Assembly: GCF_902490045.1 (NCBI RefSeq)
Contig: NZ_CABUCJ010000108.1
Location: 1-8,270 of the forward strand
Source: an uncultured Anaerotruncus sp.
GTDB taxonomy: Bacteria; Bacillota; Clostridia; Oscillospirales; Ruminococcaceae
Direction: 5' to 3'
DNA length: 8,270 nt
Shown here in pieces: positions 6,220 to 8,270 of this stretch. A model generated the notes under the pieces. The model worked only from the letters and a program-made list of their open reading frames with translations, ran no database searches and was not told the origin of the DNA. Numbering within the stretch: the first letter of the stretch is position 1; each line of letters begins with the position of its first letter. The position numbers were made by a program, and so were the translations under genes.

Positions 6220-6243
6220 ATTCTTGCACTATGATGGTATTTT
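6215..6243 (+). promoter_or_regulatory. Candidate promoter of the MATE gene
   Basis: TTCATA (6215-6220) and TATTTT (6238-6243) are 17 bp apart, each matching 4 of 6 consensus bases, about 30 bp upstream of the MATE start. This is a moderate match only; TTGCAC at 6224-6229 has no convincing -10 partner. Confidence 0.35.
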
Positions 6244-6278
6244 AAACATTAACGACAGAGGGGGACTGGGAGACCGCC

Positions 6279-7661
6279 ATGAAACAGGATATGGATTACC
6301 GGTTTGCCAACGAAAACATACCGAAGCTGATTTTGTCGCTTTCCGCGCCGGCGATCGCGGCGCAGGTGATCAACGCGCTCTACAACGTGGTCGACCGGAT
6401 GTACATCGGGCGGATGCCCGGGGACGGCACGATCGCGCTGACCGGCGTGGGGCTGGCGTTCCCGATCATCATGGTCATCTCGGCGTTCGCGGCGCTGGTC
6501 GGGTACGGCGGCGCGCCGCTCGCCTCGATCAAAATGGGCGAGGGCAGGCGCGACAAGGCGGAGGAGCTGATGGGCAACTGCTTCACGATGCTCGTGGGGG
6601 TCGCCGTCCTTCTGACCGTGACGCTGATGATCTTCAAGACCCCGCTGCTGAACCTCTTCGGCGCGAGCCCCGACACGCTGCCCTACGCGGACAGCTATTT
6701 GGAGATCTACCTGATCGGCACGATCAGCGTGCAGATCGCGCTGGGAATGAACCAGTTCGTTTCGGCACAGGGCTATGCCAAGACCGCGATGCTCACCGTC
6801 TGCATCGGCGCGGCGCTCAACATCCTGCTCGATCCTATCTTCATCTTCGCGCTGGATATGGGCGTGCGGGGCGCGGCGCTCGCCACCATCCTCTCCCAGA
6901 CGGTTTCCGCGGTGTGGGTGCTCGTCTTCATCTCATCCAAACGTTCCACCCTGCGCCTGCGGGCGCGCAACTTCCGCGTAAACCCCAAGGTCGCGGGCCC
7001 GGTGCTGGCGCTCGGGCTCTCCCCCTTCATCATGCAGAGCACCGAAAGCCTCGTGCAGGTCACCTTCAACTCCTCGCTCCAGAATTACGGCGGCGACGCC
7101 TATGTCGGCGCGATGGTCATCATGAGCAGCATCATGCAGTTCTTCATGATGCCCATCATGGGGCTTGCGCAGGGCTCCCAGCCGATCATCAGCTACAACT
7201 ACGGCGCGGGGAACCACGGGCGCGTCAAGCAGGCGATCAAATACATGACCGCCTTCTGCGTGACCTTCGGGATCCTGCTGTGGATCGTCATGGTCTTTTT
7301 CCCGCAGCTGCCCATCCGCATCTTCACCGACGACCCCGCCGTCATCACGCTGACCTCCCGACTGATGCGCATCTTCTTCCTCGGCATGGTGGTCTTCGGC
7401 TTCCAGATGTCCTTCCAGCAGGTGTTCATCGCGCTCGGCCAGGCGAAGGTTTCCATCTTTATCGCCATGCTGCGCAAGCTGATCCTGCTCATCCCGCTCG
7501 TGCTGATCCTGCCGCATTTCATCACCCCGCAGACGACCGGCGTCATCATTGCCGAGCCGATCGCCGACTGCACGGCCGCGCTCACCTGCTGCGCGCTCTT
7601 CGCGTGGAAGTACCGCCAACTGCTCAATGGCAATCCAAGCGCGCCGTCGAAGGAGCAATAG
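6279..7661 (+). CDS. MATE-family multidrug/cation efflux transporter
   Basis: A 460-residue integral membrane protein with about 12 hydrophobic segments, the standard size for MATE exporters. These pumps use a Na+ or H+ gradient to expel cationic and other small organic compounds. Family features are clear: APAIAAQVINALYNVVDRMYIG at residues 23-44, the GYGGAPLASIKMGEGR loop, LNILLDPIFIFALDMGVRGAALAT at the end of the first six-helix bundle, and IMGLAQGSQPIISYNYGAG in the second bundle. The pattern is nearest the MepA/DinF-like branch of Firmicutes. The start is ATG 6279 with TGGGAG 6 nt upstream. The gene is divergent from the nitroreductase operon and followed by a terminator, so it is a single-gene unit. 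Substrate is not predictable. Confidence 0.95.
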   Translation: MKQDMDYRFANENIPKLILSLSAPAIAAQVINALYNVVDRMYIGRMPGDGTIALTGVGLAFPIIMVISAFAALVGYGGAPLASIKMGEGRRDKAEELMGNCFTMLVGVAVLLTVTLMIFKTPLLNLFGASPDTLPYADSYLEIYLIGTISVQIALGMNQFVSAQGYAKTAMLTVCIGAALNILLDPIFIFALDMGVRGAALATILSQTVSAVWVLVFISSKRSTLRLRARNFRVNPKVAGPVLALGLSPFIMQSTESLVQVTFNSSLQNYGGDAYVGAMVIMSSIMQFFMMPIMGLAQGSQPIISYNYGAGNHGRVKQAIKYMTAFCVTFGILLWIVMVFFPQLPIRIFTDDPAVITLTSRLMRIFFLGMVVFGFQMSFQQVFIALGQAKVSIFIAMLRKLILLIPLVLILPHFITPQTTGVIIAEPIADCTAALTCCALFAWKYRQLLNGNPSAPSKEQ

Positions 7662-7677
7662 CCGCCGCAATAAAGGG

Positions 7678-7716
7678 GCCCGCCGGTTTCGCATCCGCGA
7701 AGCCGGCGGGCTTTGT
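7678..7716. terminator. Rho-independent terminator behind the MATE gene (probably bidirectional)
   Basis: A 15-bp stem (7678-7692 with 7697-7711; 14 Watson-Crick pairs and one G-T) with an ATCC loop is followed by TTTGT on the plus strand. It starts 16 bp after the MATE stop. On the minus strand the stem is followed by CCCTTTATT, so it may also end the small-protein transcript from the right. Confidence 0.85.
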
Positions 7717-7750
7717 CATTGCGCCTGTGCGGCGGGAAACGCCGGGGGCC

Positions 7751-7879
7751 TCACGCGGCCCAGCCGTCCTCGAGGTCCCGAAGCGCCTCCTGCTCGGTGT
7801 CGGCCGAAAATTGGAACTCCCCAAGCCGGTCGTACACTTCCACATGCCCCTGCACCCATCTGATCTGATAATCCGCCAT
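7751..7879 (-). CDS. Small conserved-looking protein, 42 aa, unknown function
   Basis: A very short reading frame encoding 42 residues, beginning MADYQIRWVQGH and continuing EVYDRLGEFQFSADT, then an acidic helix (EQEALRDLEDGW). It has AAAGGAG at 7888-7894, 8 nt before ATG 7879. The pattern of an amphipathic beta-hairpin followed by an acidic helix looks like folded protein rather than random sequence, and I have the impression that similar short proteins occur in Oscillospirales genomes, though I cannot check. No signal peptide or membrane segment. It lies 51 bp behind the 43-aa gene on the same strand and ends before the shared terminator. It is likely translated; function unknown. Confidence 0.7.
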   Translation of the reverse strand: MADYQIRWVQGHVEVYDRLGEFQFSADTEQEALRDLEDGWAA

Positions 7880-7930
7880 TGCCGACACTCCTTTCCGTGT
7901 TGTGCGCGGTTTTGTTTTTTCGTGTTTTCG

Positions 7931-8062
7931 TCAGTCCTCCCGGACGGCCCGGAGGTAGCGCTTTTCGCTGCGGTAACCCTCCCGGGCGGCCTTCCGGCAC
8001 TGGCCCATCATGTAGCGGTAAAAGCCGTAGCTTCCCGCCAGCCAGACGATTGTTCCCAGCAT
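7931..8062 (-). CDS. Small single-pass membrane protein, 43 aa, unknown function
   Basis: A short reading frame with one of the best ribosome binding sites in the window (AAGGAGGG, 8069-8076, 6 nt before ATG 8062). Residues 2-19 (LGTIVWLAGSYGFYRYMM) form a plausible membrane segment. The remaining 24 residues are strongly basic (RKAAREGYRSEKRYLRAVRED), so the positive tail should stay in the cytoplasm, with the N-terminus outside. A -10 box lies just upstream and a second microprotein gene follows. I do not recognise a family; a membrane-associated microprotein that modulates a larger complex is possible but speculative. Confidence 0.65.
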   Translation of the reverse strand: MLGTIVWLAGSYGFYRYMMGQCRKAAREGYRSEKRYLRAVRED

Positions 8063-8084
8063 CTTTCTCCCTCCTTCCATCTTT

Positions 8085-8118
8085 ATTATAAAGGAGGTTA
8101 TGTCCGATAAAACGGACA
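8085..8118 (-). promoter_or_regulatory. -10 box and 18-bp dyad upstream of the small-protein genes
   Basis: A perfect TATAAT lies at 8090-8085 on the minus strand, placing a start near 8078 and a leader of about 16 nt for the 43-aa gene. No good -35 exists at 16-18 bp. Instead TGTCCG-N6-CGGACA (8101-8118), a perfect 6-bp inverted repeat, occupies that position. This suggests an activator- or repressor-controlled promoter, or an alternative sigma factor. Confidence 0.4.
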
Positions 8119-8270
8119 GATTGGAGGTTTTCCGCCTTGCGGCCGGAGGGCTTGCCGGTAGTCAACCGGCGGCGTTCTTAGATATTCCGCTCATCGAGCG
8201 ACAGAGTTGCCGGGTCCCGACGGCCCGCAGGCCTAGTGTCGGAGGCGTGTCCCGCCGACGACCGCCCCGG
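8119..8270. other. Hairpin-rich segment at the right edge, identity unresolved
   Basis: About 150 bp with several inverted repeats: GCC-GCAA-GGC on the minus strand (8134-8143), GCCGGT-N5-ACCGGC (8154-8170), GCTC-ATC-GAGC (8189-8199), and a two-layer stem CCGAC/GTCGG around GGCC/GGCC (8217-8242) whose minus-strand loop is UGCG. GNRA- and UNCG-type loops on the minus strand would suit a structured RNA. Alternatively, the minus strand has a frame open from the edge to TAA at 8178 (30 residues ending LSLDERNI), which could be the C-terminus of a protein followed by a hairpin. I cannot decide between these within the window. Confidence 0.3.

Noticed and set aside
6933..7694. Minus-strand frame of 253 codons opposite the MATE gene
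   Set aside because: Antisense shadow with highly charged composition and no ribosome binding site or family motif.
6185..8110. Plus-strand frame of 641 codons spanning the MATE gene and the region behind it
   Set aside because: It is out of frame with the clear MATE protein, rich in R/H/A/D, and crosses two terminator arms and the small genes.
8150..8225. Plus-strand resemblance to the 3' conserved region of RNase P RNA (TAGAT ... GACAGA ... CCGGG)
   Set aside because: Spacing differs from the conserved region, and the other universal elements (for example GGAAAGTCCGG and AGAGAGCAAACC) are absent upstream.
8181..8235. Possible SAM-type riboswitch, suggested by an ACCCGGCAAC-like stretch on the minus strand (GACCCGGCAACT)
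   Set aside because: The kink-turn, the GGAGGGA/GGCCC core and the correct order of helices are not present; only the short match supports it.

Overview
The window looks like chromosome of a high-G+C, endospore-forming member of the Clostridia, probably Oscillospirales/Ruminococcaceae-like. The support is a clear SpoIIID sporulation regulator, strong AGGAGG-type ribosome binding sites, a CcpA-type cre-like box, a Gram-positive lipoprotein signal and an ABC sugar-importer operon with a LacI-type regulator. There is no IS element, CRISPR array, tRNA or rRNA. Long open frames antisense to the real genes are a by-product of the high G+C content.

Region 1 (1-3969, minus strand) is a carbohydrate-uptake operon in the order solute-binding lipoprotein, MalF-like permease, MalG-like permease, LacI-family repressor (cut by the left edge). 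It has a promoter at 3941-3969 (TTGCAC-N17-TATATT). Immediately downstream are a near-consensus cre box on the predicted start site and a 34-bp palindrome built from two LacI-type operators. A 13-bp GC hairpin lies between the binding-protein gene and the first permease gene. No ATPase gene is visible.

Region 2 (3970-4550) holds a roughly 260-bp leader region without a gene, then spoIIID on the plus strand (TTG start), closed by a 16-bp bidirectional terminator.

Region 3 (4555-6158, minus strand) is a tight three-gene operon: a divergent YjbQ/UPF0047 protein, a TM1586-type nitroreductase, and a canonical YjbQ/UPF0047 protein. It is driven by TTGTAC-N17-TATAAT. Two YjbQ paralogues bracket a flavoenzyme, and one of them lacks the motif histidine present in its partner. 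This is the least conventional coding content in the window.

Region 4 (6171-7716, plus strand) is a MATE-family efflux pump, divergent from region 3, with a 9-bp direct repeat in the shared intergenic region and a terminator behind it.

Region 5 (7751-8270, minus strand) has two genes for very small proteins (43 and 42 aa), each with a good ribosome binding site and sharing the terminator behind the MATE gene. Upstream of them are a -10 box, an 18-bp dyad and a hairpin-rich segment running off the right edge, which I could not identify.

I find no strong case for a wholly new system. The best leads are the yjbQ-nitroreductase-yjbQ operon, the stacked operator array, the microprotein pair and the unexplained right edge.
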